Below, piece by piece: positions 1 to 7,481 of a stretch of 14,883 nucleotides of DNA (position 1 is the stretch's first letter; the number at the start of each line of letters is the position of its first letter). The notes beneath the pieces were generated by a model. The model saw nothing but the letters and a program-made list of their open reading frames with translations. It had not been told where the DNA came from and ran no database searches. A program made the translations under genes and the position numbers. This DNA is from an uncultured Lachnospiraceae bacterium (GTDB lineage Bacteria; Bacillota; Clostridia; Lachnospirales; Lachnospiraceae), in NCBI GenBank assembly GCA_902476265.1, contig CABSCP010000065.1, forward strand, positions 1-14,883, given 5' to 3'.

Positions 1-451
1 GGAGAGGGCGTCCGAAGGTATGAAGGACGCAGATAAAACCAGGGACAAAGTTTTTAGATTTATTCAAGGAGAAAAAAACCCCTTTGATGACATCGGAAAC
101 GTCCTCGAAGAGACAATTAAGCAGAGAACGGTCTTCGAGAAAAAAGGGGCGGAGTGATTCGTCAATAGTGAATACGAGATGGCGATGTGTACACTGGATT
201 AATTTAAAAGACATAGAGGTAGACCTGTCATTGGAATATTTTGCCCCGCAGGTGGGGCAAAATTTGGAATGGCAGCGGAAAGGAACGAACTTGAGGTTTC
301 CGCAATGAGAGCAGCCATACATGGCCCCACCGTAAGAAGGGTCTCCACAGTTGATGACCTTTTCGATGTTTTCCATGACAACAGGTCTGGGTTTAATATC
401 GTATTCAATTATTTCGTAATGGTCTATAAGCATCTTCTGTATTAAATTCAT
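1..451 (-). CDS. IS91-family transposase, N-terminal part (runs off left edge)
   Basis: Read on the minus strand from an ATG at 451-449, the frame stays open for 150 codons to the window edge, so the gene is cut by the window and not necessarily broken. The product carries a zinc-binding head: C47-x2-C50 followed by C60-x4-C65-x2-C68, with the block FRCHSKFCPTCG. It then has a stretch typical of this family (FTIDESLRPFF, NKSKNFVPGF, VLHTFGR). This order matches the Zn_Tnp_IS91 domain leading into the Y2 rolling-circle transposase domain. The catalytic HUH and tyrosine residues would lie beyond the edge. IS91-type enzymes nick and move one DNA strand by rolling-circle replication. No clear ribosome-binding site precedes the ATG, so the start could lie a few codons upstream (in-frame TTG at 469). 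The family call is confident; completeness cannot be judged. Confidence 0.85.
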   Translation of the reverse strand, partial: MNLIQKMLIDHYEIIEYDIKPRPVVMENIEKVINCGDPSYGGAMYGCSHCGNLKFVPFRCHSKFCPTCGAKYSNDRSTSMSFKLIQCTHRHLVFTIDESLRPFFLEDRSLLNCLFEDVSDVIKGVFFSLNKSKNFVPGFICVLHTFGRPL

Positions 452-477
452 GAGACTATTATGGAACAAAATGATGC

Positions 478-520
478 AAAAAGAAACCCCTAATTCCCCT
501 CATGAATGAGGGGTTAGGGG
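478..520 (-). terminator. Hairpin with T-rich tail, read toward the transposase
   Basis: CCCCTAA and CCCCTCAT (487-503, with a 2-nt TT bulge) pair with ATGAGGGG and TTAGGGG (506-520), leaving a 2-nt loop. On the minus strand this 15-bp hairpin is followed by TTTCTTTTTG, the form of an intrinsic terminator. It lies between outside DNA and the transposase start, so it could block transcription entering the element. It may also be part of the IS91 terminal structure. There is no T run on the plus-strand side. Confidence 0.55.
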
Positions 521-527
521 AGTTGAG

Positions 528-540
528 GTGCCGAAGGCAC
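528..540. repeat. Small perfect hairpin upstream of leuA
   Basis: GTGCC-gaa-GGCAC forms a 5-bp hairpin 28 bases before the leuA start. The following TGTCTGAAAA (546-555) also occurs at 8661-8670, after the hairpins of the large intergenic element. This may be a remnant of the same repeat family, but the match is short. Confidence 0.4.
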
Positions 541-568
541 TTTCTTGTCTGAAAAGGAGGAACGATTG

Positions 569-2563
569 ATGACTACAGGAGAAAAATACGGAAAATTTTA
601 TTTTATGCCCCCCGAGATTTCTTACGACTGGGTGCAAAAAGATACCGTGGAGAAAGCGCCGGTCTGGTGCAGCGTGGATTTAAGGGACGGCAATCAGGCG
701 CTGATTGAACCCATGAGTCTGGAAGAAAAACTGGAATTTTTCCGGATGCTTGTAAAGATCGGGTTTAAAGAAATTGAGGTGGGATTTCCGGCCGCATCCG
801 AAACGGAGTATGCGTTTGTGCGGGCTCTCATTGAAAAGAATATGATCCCGGAGGATGTGACAATCCAGGTGCTGACCCAGGCCAGAGATCACATCATAAG
901 AAAAACCTTTGAAGCGGTCAAGGGAGCGCCCAGAGCCATCATTCATCTCTATAATTCCACTTCCGTGGCGCAGCGGGAGCAGGTTTTCAAAAAAAGCCGG
1001 GAGGAAATCAAACAGCTGGCTGTGGACGGCGCTGCTTTGCTCAAACAGATTGCGGATGAGATGGAAGGAAATTTTACATTTGAGTATAGCCCGGAAAGTT
1101 TCCCGGGGACAGAGGTGGACTATGCGGTGGAAGTCTGTAACGCGGTACTGGATGTCTGGCAGCCTGATCCATCCCATAAGGGGATCATTAATATTCCCAC
1201 CACCGTTCAAATCGCAATGCCCCATGTGTTCGCCTGTCAGGTGGAGTATATTCATAAGCATTTAAAATACAGGGATGCGGTGGTTTTGAGCGTCCATCCT
1301 CATAATGACAGGGGCTGCGGGATCAGCGATGCGGAATTGGGCGTGCTGGCGGGGGCTGACCGGATCGAAGGGACGCTTTTCGGAAACGGAGAACGGACCG
1401 GAAACGTAGATCTGGTGACGGTGGCGATGAACATGGTCTGCCACGGCGTGGATCCGAAGCTGGATTTTTCCGACCTTTCCGGGATAAGGGAAGTATATGA
1501 ACGACTCACCCGCATGAGGGTTCATGAGCGGACGCCCTATGCCGGAGATCTGGTGTTTACCGCTTTCTCCGGTTCCCATCAGGATGCTATTTCCAAGGGG
1601 ATGGCGTGGAGGGAAGCGGGAAAAAGCGGCGGACGATGGGAAGTGCCTTACCTGCCCATCGATCCGAGAGACGTGGGAAGAGAATACGAATCCGATGTCA
1701 TCCGCATCAACAGCCAGTCCGGCAAAGGCGGCGTTTCTTTTATCTTAAAACAGAACTTTGGCATCAGTCTGCCGGAGCAGATGAAGGAAGAGGTGGGATA
1801 TCTGATCAAGGATGTTTCTGATAAACGCCATCAGGAGCTTTCACCGGCAGAAATCTATCAGATTTTTGAGGATCACTATATCGGCTGTCAGGATATTTTC
1901 CGCATCACGGAATGTCATTTTAAACAGGCGGACGGTATTATGGCGGAAGTGACGATGGAACAGGAGAAGGAGCACAGGACTGTGGAAGCGGCCGGCAACG
2001 GACGTCTGGATGCGGTCAGCAATGCGGTAAAGGAATATTTGGGCATTCGCTATGAACTTGCCGTGTATGAGGAACATGCCGTTTCCAGAGGATCATCGGC
2101 AAAAGCGGCGGCCTATGTGGGAATCCTGGACAGCAGGGGAAAAATGTACTGGGGCGTGGGAATTGACGAGGATATCATCAAAAGTTCGGTCGAAGCGCTG
2201 GTTTCTGCGGCCAACCGGATGGCAAAGCAGGAAAACAGAACGGAGGGGCAGGACGCGCGCATCATTGAAATTATGAACGAGATTCAGAATCATTACGCAG
2301 ATGTGACGCTGGAAGCGCTTGCGGAGAAACTGCACCTCACGCCGCCGTATCTGTCCAAGTATATCCGGGAAAAGACGGGAGAAACATTTCAGACCGCGGT
2401 AAAAAATGTGCGGATGAAAAAGGCCGGGATTTTGTTACGGGAAACCAGCCAGAAGGTGGAAACGATCGCGGCCTGTGTGGGATATGAAAATACAGAGCAT
2501 TTCATCAGGCTGTTTAAAAAGACCTATGGGGTGACGCCGCTTAAGTATCGGTACAGGAAATAG
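569..2563 (+). CDS. leuA: 2-isopropylmalate synthase fused to a C-terminal AraC-type DNA-binding domain
   Basis: This 664-residue protein begins as a yeast/type-2 LeuA, which condenses acetyl-CoA with 2-oxoisovalerate in the first committed step of leucine synthesis. The TIM-barrel part (about 28-330) shows DLRDGNQAL (37-45; R39 and D40 expected at the active site), HPHND (243-247, metal ligands) and GNGERTGN (272-279). Residues about 420-555 form the LeuA dimerisation/leucine-sensing domain (GNGRLDAV, then SSAKAAAYVGIL and WGVGID). Residues about 562-664 form a complete AraC two-helix-turn-helix domain: LEALAEKLHLTPPYLSKYI, then VETIAACVGYENTEHFIRLF and KKTYGVTPLKYR. The frame is continuous with no sign of a frameshift. 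Start choice: AAGGAGG at 554-560 sits 8 nt before ATG 569; an in-frame TTG at 545 precedes that site. Family members are usually about 520-640 residues and lack the HTH. leuB, leuC and leuD are not in the window. LeuA identity is very sure; a regulatory role of the fusion is inference. Confidence 0.93.
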   Translation: MTTGEKYGKFYFMPPEISYDWVQKDTVEKAPVWCSVDLRDGNQALIEPMSLEEKLEFFRMLVKIGFKEIEVGFPAASETEYAFVRALIEKNMIPEDVTIQVLTQARDHIIRKTFEAVKGAPRAIIHLYNSTSVAQREQVFKKSREEIKQLAVDGAALLKQIADEMEGNFTFEYSPESFPGTEVDYAVEVCNAVLDVWQPDPSHKGIINIPTTVQIAMPHVFACQVEYIHKHLKYRDAVVLSVHPHNDRGCGISDAELGVLAGADRIEGTLFGNGERTGNVDLVTVAMNMVCHGVDPKLDFSDLSGIREVYERLTRMRVHERTPYAGDLVFTAFSGSHQDAISKGMAWREAGKSGGRWEVPYLPIDPRDVGREYESDVIRINSQSGKGGVSFILKQNFGISLPEQMKEEVGYLIKDVSDKRHQELSPAEIYQIFEDHYIGCQDIFRITECHFKQADGIMAEVTMEQEKEHRTVEAAGNGRLDAVSNAVKEYLGIRYELAVYEEHAVSRGSSAKAAAYVGILDSRGKMYWGVGIDEDIIKSSVEALVSAANRMAKQENRTEGQDARIIEIMNEIQNHYADVTLEALAEKLHLTPPYLSKYIREKTGETFQTAVKNVRMKKAGILLRETSQKVETIAACVGYENTEHFIRLFKKTYGVTPLKYRYRK

Positions 2564-2576
2564 AGAATCGAAGCGG

Positions 2577-2600
2577 TCAGTGATGCAAAATATTCACTGA
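2577..2600. repeat. Inverted repeat after leuA
   Basis: TCAGTGA and TCACTGA pair perfectly over 7 bp around a 10-nt loop just after the leuA stop codon. No T run follows, so it is not the terminator itself. It could protect the 3' end of the message or be an operator-like palindrome. Confidence 0.35.
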
Positions 2601-2624
2601 TTCGTCGGAATAATTAAAATTGAA

Positions 2625-2659
2625 CCGGAAGGCGTTTTTTCGCTTTCCGGAATTTTTTT
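2625..2659 (+). terminator. Intrinsic terminator of leuA
   Basis: CCGGAAGGCG (2625-2634) pairs with CGCTTTCCGG (2641-2650) over 10 bp with one G-T pair and a 6-T loop, followed by AATTTTTTT. It lies 61 bases after the leuA stop and closes leuA as a single-gene unit. Confidence 0.85.
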
Positions 2660-2735
2660 CAGAAAAATCCTACAGAGTCCGTTCTATGGGACTTAAACTG
2701 TGCGATAATTAAAACAGACCTGGGAAAAATAGGGC

Positions 2736-2764
2736 ATGACAGTTTTCCTGTTTGGGAGTATACT
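2736..2764 (+). promoter_or_regulatory. Sigma-A-type promoter for the DUF1653-led operon
   Basis: ATGACA (2736-2741) and TATACT (2759-2764) are separated by exactly 17 nt, each one base from the consensus hexamers. The start codon of the next gene is 87 nt downstream, leaving a leader of about 80 nt in which I see no riboswitch fold. Confidence 0.65.
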
Positions 2765-2851
2765 AAAGCATAAGAATTTTTGTATATGGAAGCAAAGGCC
2801 CAGGCAGCGCATTCGGGACGCTGACCATGGGAATTTGAGGAGGCTTTGGAG

Positions 2852-3433
2852 ATGGAAAGAATGCCTGTACCGGGAGAAATTTATCAACATTTTAAAGGAA
2901 ATCTTTACCGAATAGTCACATTGGCACAGCATACCGAGACGGATGAGAAGCTGGTTGTCTATCAGGCGCTCTACGGAGAGTTCGGGGTTTATGCCAGGCC
3001 GCTTGATCTGTTTTTGAGTGAAGTCGATCATGCAAAATATCCGGATGTTCCGGCAAAATACCGCTTTACCCTGATACCTGCTCCGGGAGCGCCGACGGCG
3101 GAGATTTCCCGGGAAGAGCGTTCAGAGCTGCACAGGGAGAACACGGCAGACAGGGGACAGGCTAAAATCCAATGTCCGCCGGAAAACAGAGAGGAGCAGA
3201 ACGAAGAATTTCAGCTGGATCCTGCGCTGCTGGCATTTTTAGAAGCCGACAGCTATGAGAAGAAGCTGGAGGTTTTTGCAGCTCTGGCGGGAAAAGCAGA
3301 CGAAGACATGCTCAATACAATTGCGGTATCTTTGGACCTGGAATTGGCGGAAGGCAGTATAGAGGAGAAATATGAAACGCTGAAAAACTGCCTCCTGACC
3401 CTGGAAAAGTATGAGTGCAGCAGGCTGCGCTGA
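2852..3433 (+). CDS. DUF1653 domain protein with acidic C-terminal extension
   Basis: This is a 193-residue protein. Residues 5-75 match the small DUF1653 family very well: PGEIYQHFKGNLYRIVTLA, VVYQALYGEFGVYARPLDLF, then VDHAKYP and the closing KYRF. The family's function is unknown and most members consist of this domain only (about 70-80 residues). Here a charged low-complexity linker (about 82-118) leads to an acidic, apparently helical region (about 120-190, with LDPALLAFLEADSYEKKLEV). It has no signal peptide or membrane segment, so it is probably cytoplasmic. Start choice: GAGGAGG (2837-2843) lies 8 nt before ATG 2852; an in-frame TTG at 2846 is less likely. It is the first gene after the promoter at 2736-2764, and the 5'-nucleotidase follows after 52 nt without a terminator. 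Confidence 0.85.
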   Translation: MERMPVPGEIYQHFKGNLYRIVTLAQHTETDEKLVVYQALYGEFGVYARPLDLFLSEVDHAKYPDVPAKYRFTLIPAPGAPTAEISREERSELHRENTADRGQAKIQCPPENREEQNEEFQLDPALLAFLEADSYEKKLEVFAALAGKADEDMLNTIAVSLDLELAEGSIEEKYETLKNCLLTLEKYECSRLR

Positions 3434-3485
3434 TGCGGTATCTTCCGGTTTCCTTTCACGAGTTTAAAAAAGAGAGGCGGACGGT

Positions 3486-4397
3486 ATGGCAGTGGATTTG
3501 AACAATTCTCTGGTGGTGGGAGTATCTACCAGGACACTATTTGATCTTACGGTTGAAAATGAAATATTTGAAAAGCAGGGGCTGGAAGCATATTGCAGAT
3601 ATCAGATCGAGCATGAAGAGGAAATCCTGAGGCCCGGTCCGGGCTTTGCGCTGGTCAGGGCCCTGCTTGCCATCAATGAATTGACCGGACAAAAGGAACG
3701 GGTGGAAGTGATCATCATGTCCCATAATAATGCGGATACTTCCGTACGCTTTTTTCGCTCTATTGCCTATTATGGGCTCCATATCACCAGGGCAGTGTTT
3801 TCGGGAGGAAGTCCGCTGACGCCTTATCTGAACGCTTTCAAGACGGATTTGTTTTTGTCGGCGAATGAAGCGGATGTGCAGCAGGCGGTGGACAGCGGAA
3901 TTGCGGCGGGAATTATCTGTACGAACGCGGAATATGGCTATGATGCGGATACATGCCTTGATCAGATCAGGATCGCATTTGACGGAGATGCGGTATTATT
4001 TTCCGACGAATCAGAAGAAATCTTTAAAAGGGACGGACTGGAAGCTTTTGAGGCAAACGAAAAGCGGGAGGCCAGGCTGCCGCTGGCGGAAGGTCCGTTT
4101 GCGAAGTTTTTGAAGACTGTGGCGGCGCTGCAGCAGGAATTTAAGGGAGAAAAGGTGCCCATCAGAACCGCGTTGGTGACCGCCCGCTGTGCCCCTGCCC
4201 ATGAACGGGTGGTGCGCACGCTTCGGGAGTGGAACGTCCGTATAGATGAGTCGTTTTTTCTGGGAGGGGTATCCAAGCAGGATATCCTGCTTGCGTTTGG
4301 CGCTCATATTTTCTTTGATGATCAGGAGATCCATACTGTGAAAGCGGCAAAAGTAGTCCCCGCTGCCAGGGTTCCGGGGCGCAGGAGAGCCGGATGA
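3486..4397 (+). CDS. 5'-nucleotidase, cytosolic cN-I-like family
   Basis: This 303-residue protein resembles the 5'-nucleotidase family typified by animal cytosolic nucleotidase IA/IB (Pfam 5_nucleotid, PF06189). These enzymes remove phosphate from nucleoside monophosphates, AMP in the animal enzymes; the bacterial substrate is not known from sequence. Family marks are LVVGVSTRTLFDL (9-21), GFALVRALLAIN (53-64), FDGDAVLFSDESEE (165-178; a HAD-type DxD at D166/D168), TALVTARCAPAHERVVRTL (228-246) and FFDDQ (276-280). No signal peptide is visible, in line with a cytosolic enzyme. A purine-rich GAGAGG lies upstream of ATG 3486. It sits inside the operon between the DUF1653 gene and the SfsA-MutY fusion (38 nt apart), so nucleotide salvage or clean-up linked to repair is possible but only inferred from position. 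Confidence 0.85.
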   Translation: MAVDLNNSLVVGVSTRTLFDLTVENEIFEKQGLEAYCRYQIEHEEEILRPGPGFALVRALLAINELTGQKERVEVIIMSHNNADTSVRFFRSIAYYGLHITRAVFSGGSPLTPYLNAFKTDLFLSANEADVQQAVDSGIAAGIICTNAEYGYDADTCLDQIRIAFDGDAVLFSDESEEIFKRDGLEAFEANEKREARLPLAEGPFAKFLKTVAALQQEFKGEKVPIRTALVTARCAPAHERVVRTLREWNVRIDESFFLGGVSKQDILLAFGAHIFFDDQEIHTVKAAKVVPAARVPGRRRAG

Positions 4398-4435
4398 GGC
4401 GCATATGAGAAGTGTGAAGAGGATGGAGTTATGGA

Positions 4436-6226
4436 ATGAAGTATGAAAATATCAGCAGGGGAAGCTTTTTGAAAAGGCCGAACCGGTTTGTCGCTCAGGT
4501 GGAAATGCAGGAGGGCGGCAGCAGACATGTGGAAACGGTCCATGTGAAGAATACGGGACGATGCAGGGAGCTGCTTGTGCCCGGCGCAGAGGTGTATCTG
4601 GAAAAGAGCAGCGCGCCGGAGCGGAAAACAGCCTATGATCTAGTGGCGGTAAGGAAGGGAAACCTGCTCATCAATATGGATTCCAACGCCCCGAATAAGG
4701 CGGTGAAGGAGTGGCTGGAGGCCGGGCATTATTTTAAAGAAGTTTCTCTTGTCAGGCCGGAAACGACCTATGGAAATTCCAGGTTTGATTTTTATGTGGA
4801 AGCGGGAAAACGGAAAATATTCATGGAAGTCAAGGGAGTGACGCTGGAACAGCAGGGGATAGTGCTGTTTCCGGATGCGCCTTCCGAACGGGCGGTAAAG
4901 CATGTGCAGGAACTGGTAGAGGCTGTGCACAACGGCTATGAAAGTTATATTTTATTCGTCATTCAAATGAAAGGCGTTTCTTATTTTACGCCCAACAGGC
5001 AGACCCACCCGGCTTTCGCACAGGCGCTGATCGAGGCACAGCGGGCAGGCGTACATATTCTGGCGTATGACTGTTTTGTCCGGGAGGACGGCATGGAACT
5101 GGCAGATCCGATACCTGTTGTGCTGGAGCAGCAAAAGGAAGTGTTAAGACACATTGCAGAGCCGCTGTTGTCGTGGTATGATAGCAACAGACGGATTCTG
5201 CCCTGGAGAGAGAATCCGTCGCCTTACCGTGTATGGATTTCCGAAATCATGCTGCAGCAGACACGGGTGGAAGCGGTAAAGCCCTATTTTGAACGGTTTA
5301 TGCAGCAGCTGCCCGATATCGCGTCTCTGGCGGAAGCAGAAGAAGATACCCTGCTGAAGCTTTGGGAAGGACTGGGATATTACAGCAGAGTGCGCAATTT
5401 AAAAAAGGCGGCCGTTCAGATTATGGAGGAATACGGCGGAAGAATGCCGGCTGATTATGAAAGTCTGTTAAAGCTCAAAGGGATCGGAAGTTATACTGCC
5501 GGAGCAGTGTCTTCCATCGCTTTTGGAAAGCCAGTTCCTGCGGTCGATGGAAATGTGCTTCGGGTAATAGCAAGGCTTTTGGCGGATGAGGGAGATATTT
5601 CCAGCCCGGCTGTCAAAAAGAAACTGGAAGAGGATTTAAGGCCGGTAATGCCCAAAAAGCGGCCGGGGGATTTCAATCAGGCGCTCATGGAACTTGGCGC
5701 TACCGTTTGTCTTCCAAACGGCGCGCCCAGGTGCGGTGAGTGTCCCTGGGAAAAAATATGTGCGGCCAACCTGGCGGGCACGCAGACGGAATATCCCAGG
5801 AAAAGTGCAAAGAAACCCAGAAAGATTGAAAAAAAGACCATTCTTGTGATCCGGGATGCCAGCAGCGCGGCAATCAGGAAACGGCCTTCCACCGGTCTGT
5901 TGGCAGGACTATATGAATTCCCGTCCATGGAGGGACATGCTTCACAGGAGGAAGTGCTTTCCTGGTTAAAGGAGCAGGGGGTGAATGCGGTCAGAATTGA
6001 GAGGCTGCCGCCATCCAAACATATTTTTACCCACAGGGAATGGCACATGATCGGTTATGTGATCCTGGTGGATGAACTGGAACCAATGAAAAAGGATAAA
6101 AAACTGTTATTTGTAAGGACGGAAGAGACGGAGGAAAAGTACCCGATTCCTTCCGCTTTTGCGGCCTATTCCGGATATCTGAATATCAGGACAGGCGCAG
6201 AAAAACTGAAAGATGAGCAGAAGTGA
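4436..6226 (+). CDS. Fusion protein: SfsA nuclease-family domain + MutY adenine DNA glycosylase
   Basis: One uninterrupted 596-residue frame holds two normally separate proteins. Residues 1-230 are a complete SfsA: HVKNTGRCRELLVPGAEVYL (36-55), RFDFYVE (116-122), then FMEVKGVTLE (129-138) and FPDAPSERAVKHVQEL (145-160), a PD-(D/E)xK-like core. SfsA was first named for sugar-fermentation stimulation and is now listed as a DNA/RNA nuclease. Residues about 234-590 are a complete MutY, which removes adenine opposite 8-oxoguanine: LPWRENPSPYRVWISEIMLQQT (catalytic Glu at 270), helix-hairpin-helix LKGIGSYTAGAV (346-357), catalytic Asp371 in PAVDGNV, a four-cysteine Fe-S loop (C425, C433, C436, C442) and a C-terminal NUDIX-like 8-oxoG reader with FTHREWHM (531-538). 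The first cysteine gap is 7 residues instead of the usual 6. GGATGGAG (4421-4428) lies 7 nt before ATG 4436. Both halves keep their key residues. Confidence 0.92.
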   Translation: MKYENISRGSFLKRPNRFVAQVEMQEGGSRHVETVHVKNTGRCRELLVPGAEVYLEKSSAPERKTAYDLVAVRKGNLLINMDSNAPNKAVKEWLEAGHYFKEVSLVRPETTYGNSRFDFYVEAGKRKIFMEVKGVTLEQQGIVLFPDAPSERAVKHVQELVEAVHNGYESYILFVIQMKGVSYFTPNRQTHPAFAQALIEAQRAGVHILAYDCFVREDGMELADPIPVVLEQQKEVLRHIAEPLLSWYDSNRRILPWRENPSPYRVWISEIMLQQTRVEAVKPYFERFMQQLPDIASLAEAEEDTLLKLWEGLGYYSRVRNLKKAAVQIMEEYGGRMPADYESLLKLKGIGSYTAGAVSSIAFGKPVPAVDGNVLRVIARLLADEGDISSPAVKKKLEEDLRPVMPKKRPGDFNQALMELGATVCLPNGAPRCGECPWEKICAANLAGTQTEYPRKSAKKPRKIEKKTILVIRDASSAAIRKRPSTGLLAGLYEFPSMEGHASQEEVLSWLKEQGVNAVRIERLPPSKHIFTHREWHMIGYVILVDELEPMKKDKKLLFVRTEETEEKYPIPSAFAAYSGYLNIRTGAEKLKDEQK

Positions 6227-6249
6227 GCATTCAGAGGATGGAGGATGGC

Positions 6250-6265
6250 AGGAACCTCTGTTCCT
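6250..6265. repeat. Small hairpin between sfsA-mutY and the glycosyltransferase
   Basis: AGGAAC-ctct-GTTCCT forms a 6-bp hairpin. It lacks a T run and is unlikely to terminate, but could adjust message stability or translation of the downstream glycosyltransferase. Confidence 0.3.
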
Positions 6266-6301
6266 CTATAAAAGATTAAAAAAGGAGAGAGGAAGAAGGA
6301 A

Positions 6302-7327
6302 ATGAAACTGCTTTCTATTGCAATTCCCTGTTACAATTCACAGGACTATATGGCAAAATGTATTGAATCCCTGCTCGTGGGGGGAGAAGATGTGGAAATT
6401 CTTGTGGTGGATGATGGCTCCAGGGATCGTACCGCACAGATTGCCGATGAATATGCGGCAAAATATCCTACAATAGTGAAAGCGATCCATAAAGAGAACG
6501 GAGGACATGGTTCCGCGGTGAACACGGGCATTGAAAATGCCAGCGGCTTTTACTTTAAGGTAGTGGACAGCGATGATTGGGTGAAGAAGGAAGCGTATCT
6601 GGAGATTTTGAGTAAATTGCGGGAACTGACAGGCGGGGAACAATCTCTGGACCTTCTGATCAGCAATTTTGTTTATGAAAAAGAAGGCGAAAAGCGTAAG
6701 AAAGTCATGCGTTATAAACATGCGCTGCCTCAGGGAAGGGTATTTAGCTGGAATGATGTGGGACATTTCCACAAAGGCCAGTATATTCTGATGCACTCTG
6801 TCATTTATCGCACAAAGCTGTTGAGGGAATGCGGGCTGCATCTGCCGGAACACACCTTCTATGTGGATAATATTTATGTTTTTGAGCCGTTGCCTTATGT
6901 GCGCAATATGTATTATCTGGATGTGAATTTTTACCGGTACTATATTGGCCGCGCAGATCAGTCCGTCAATGAAAAAGTCATGATCGGCCGTATCGATCAG
7001 CAAATCAGGGTCAATAAAATTATGGCGGATTACTTTATTGAGAAGAAAAGCGTGCTTGCCGCTAATAAGAGAATGGCAAAATACATGCTCAGCTATCTGG
7101 ATATCATAACTACCATATCCTCTATCCTCCTGATCCGTTCCGGCACCGAAGAAGCGCTGGAGAAGAAAAAAGAACTGCTTGCCTATATCAAACAAAAAGA
7201 CCGTTCCGTATATCGGAAACTCCGCTATGGACTTCTGGGCAACTGCATGAATCTGCCCGGGAAAACCGGCCGCTGGATTTCCGTGGAAGGTTATAAAATC
7301 TGTCAGAAATTTGTTGGATTTAACTGA
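6302..7327 (+). CDS. Family 2 glycosyltransferase (GT-A fold)
   Basis: This 341-residue protein has an N-terminal GT2 catalytic domain: LSIAIPCYNSQDYM, the nucleotide-sugar motif VVDDGSRDRT (35-44), ENGGHGSAVNTGIENA (65-80) and the metal-binding DSDDW (89-93). It has no predicted membrane helix, so it probably works at the inner face of the membrane, adding a sugar to a surface polymer or lipid carrier. Donor and acceptor cannot be told from sequence. The C-terminal half (about 200-341) is helical and without a recognised motif. Purine-rich AAAGGAGAGAGG sites lie just upstream of ATG 6302. It follows the SfsA-MutY gene by 75 nt without a terminator and is the last gene before the terminator at 7333-7361, so it probably ends that operon although its function looks unrelated. 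Confidence 0.9.
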   Translation: MKLLSIAIPCYNSQDYMAKCIESLLVGGEDVEILVVDDGSRDRTAQIADEYAAKYPTIVKAIHKENGGHGSAVNTGIENASGFYFKVVDSDDWVKKEAYLEILSKLRELTGGEQSLDLLISNFVYEKEGEKRKKVMRYKHALPQGRVFSWNDVGHFHKGQYILMHSVIYRTKLLRECGLHLPEHTFYVDNIYVFEPLPYVRNMYYLDVNFYRYYIGRADQSVNEKVMIGRIDQQIRVNKIMADYFIEKKSVLAANKRMAKYMLSYLDIITTISSILLIRSGTEEALEKKKELLAYIKQKDRSVYRKLRYGLLGNCMNLPGKTGRWISVEGYKICQKFVGFN

Positions 7328-7332
7328 GACAT

Positions 7333-7361
7333 CCCCCCTGCTGTACAGCAGGGGGCTTTTT
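7333..7361 (+). terminator. Strong intrinsic terminator
   Basis: CCCCCTGCTG and CAGCAGGGGG form a perfect 10-bp stem with a 2-nt loop, followed by CTTTTT, starting 6 nt after the glycosyltransferase stop. It closes the DUF1653/nucleotidase/SfsA-MutY/GT2 unit. Confidence 0.9.
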
Positions 7362-7481
7362 GCATTGTAAAAAGGTACAGATTGGTCATGTTCTGACCGT
7401 GTTCTCTTGCCTTATGAAGGTATCGTCACTGGAAACATCTTTGGTGCATATGGTAATAAAAAGGAAGGGCCGGAGATTTTT

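Noticed and set aside
2..308. Plus-strand open frames at 2-157 and 84-308
   Set aside because: They lie opposite the IS91 transposase, whose minus-strand translation has clear zinc-binding and family motifs; the plus-strand products match nothing recognisable.
544..547. CTTG as the IS91 target tetranucleotide marking the element boundary
   Set aside because: A four-base match is expected by chance, and this side is upstream of the transposase, where the target tetranucleotide is not necessarily expected.
452..568. Leucine T-box or leader peptide before leuA
   Set aside because: The gap is too short for a T-box, and no T-box core sequence or run of leucine codons was found; only two simple hairpins are present.
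680..1261. 193-codon minus-strand frame inside leuA
   Set aside because: It is fully antisense to the well-conserved LeuA catalytic domain and has no ribosome-binding site or family motif.
6338..7195. 285-codon minus-strand frame opposite the first glycosyltransferase
   Set aside because: Its composition (rich in Ile, His, Phe) is typical of a shadow of a GC-skewed coding strand, and the plus strand encodes an obvious GT2 enzyme.
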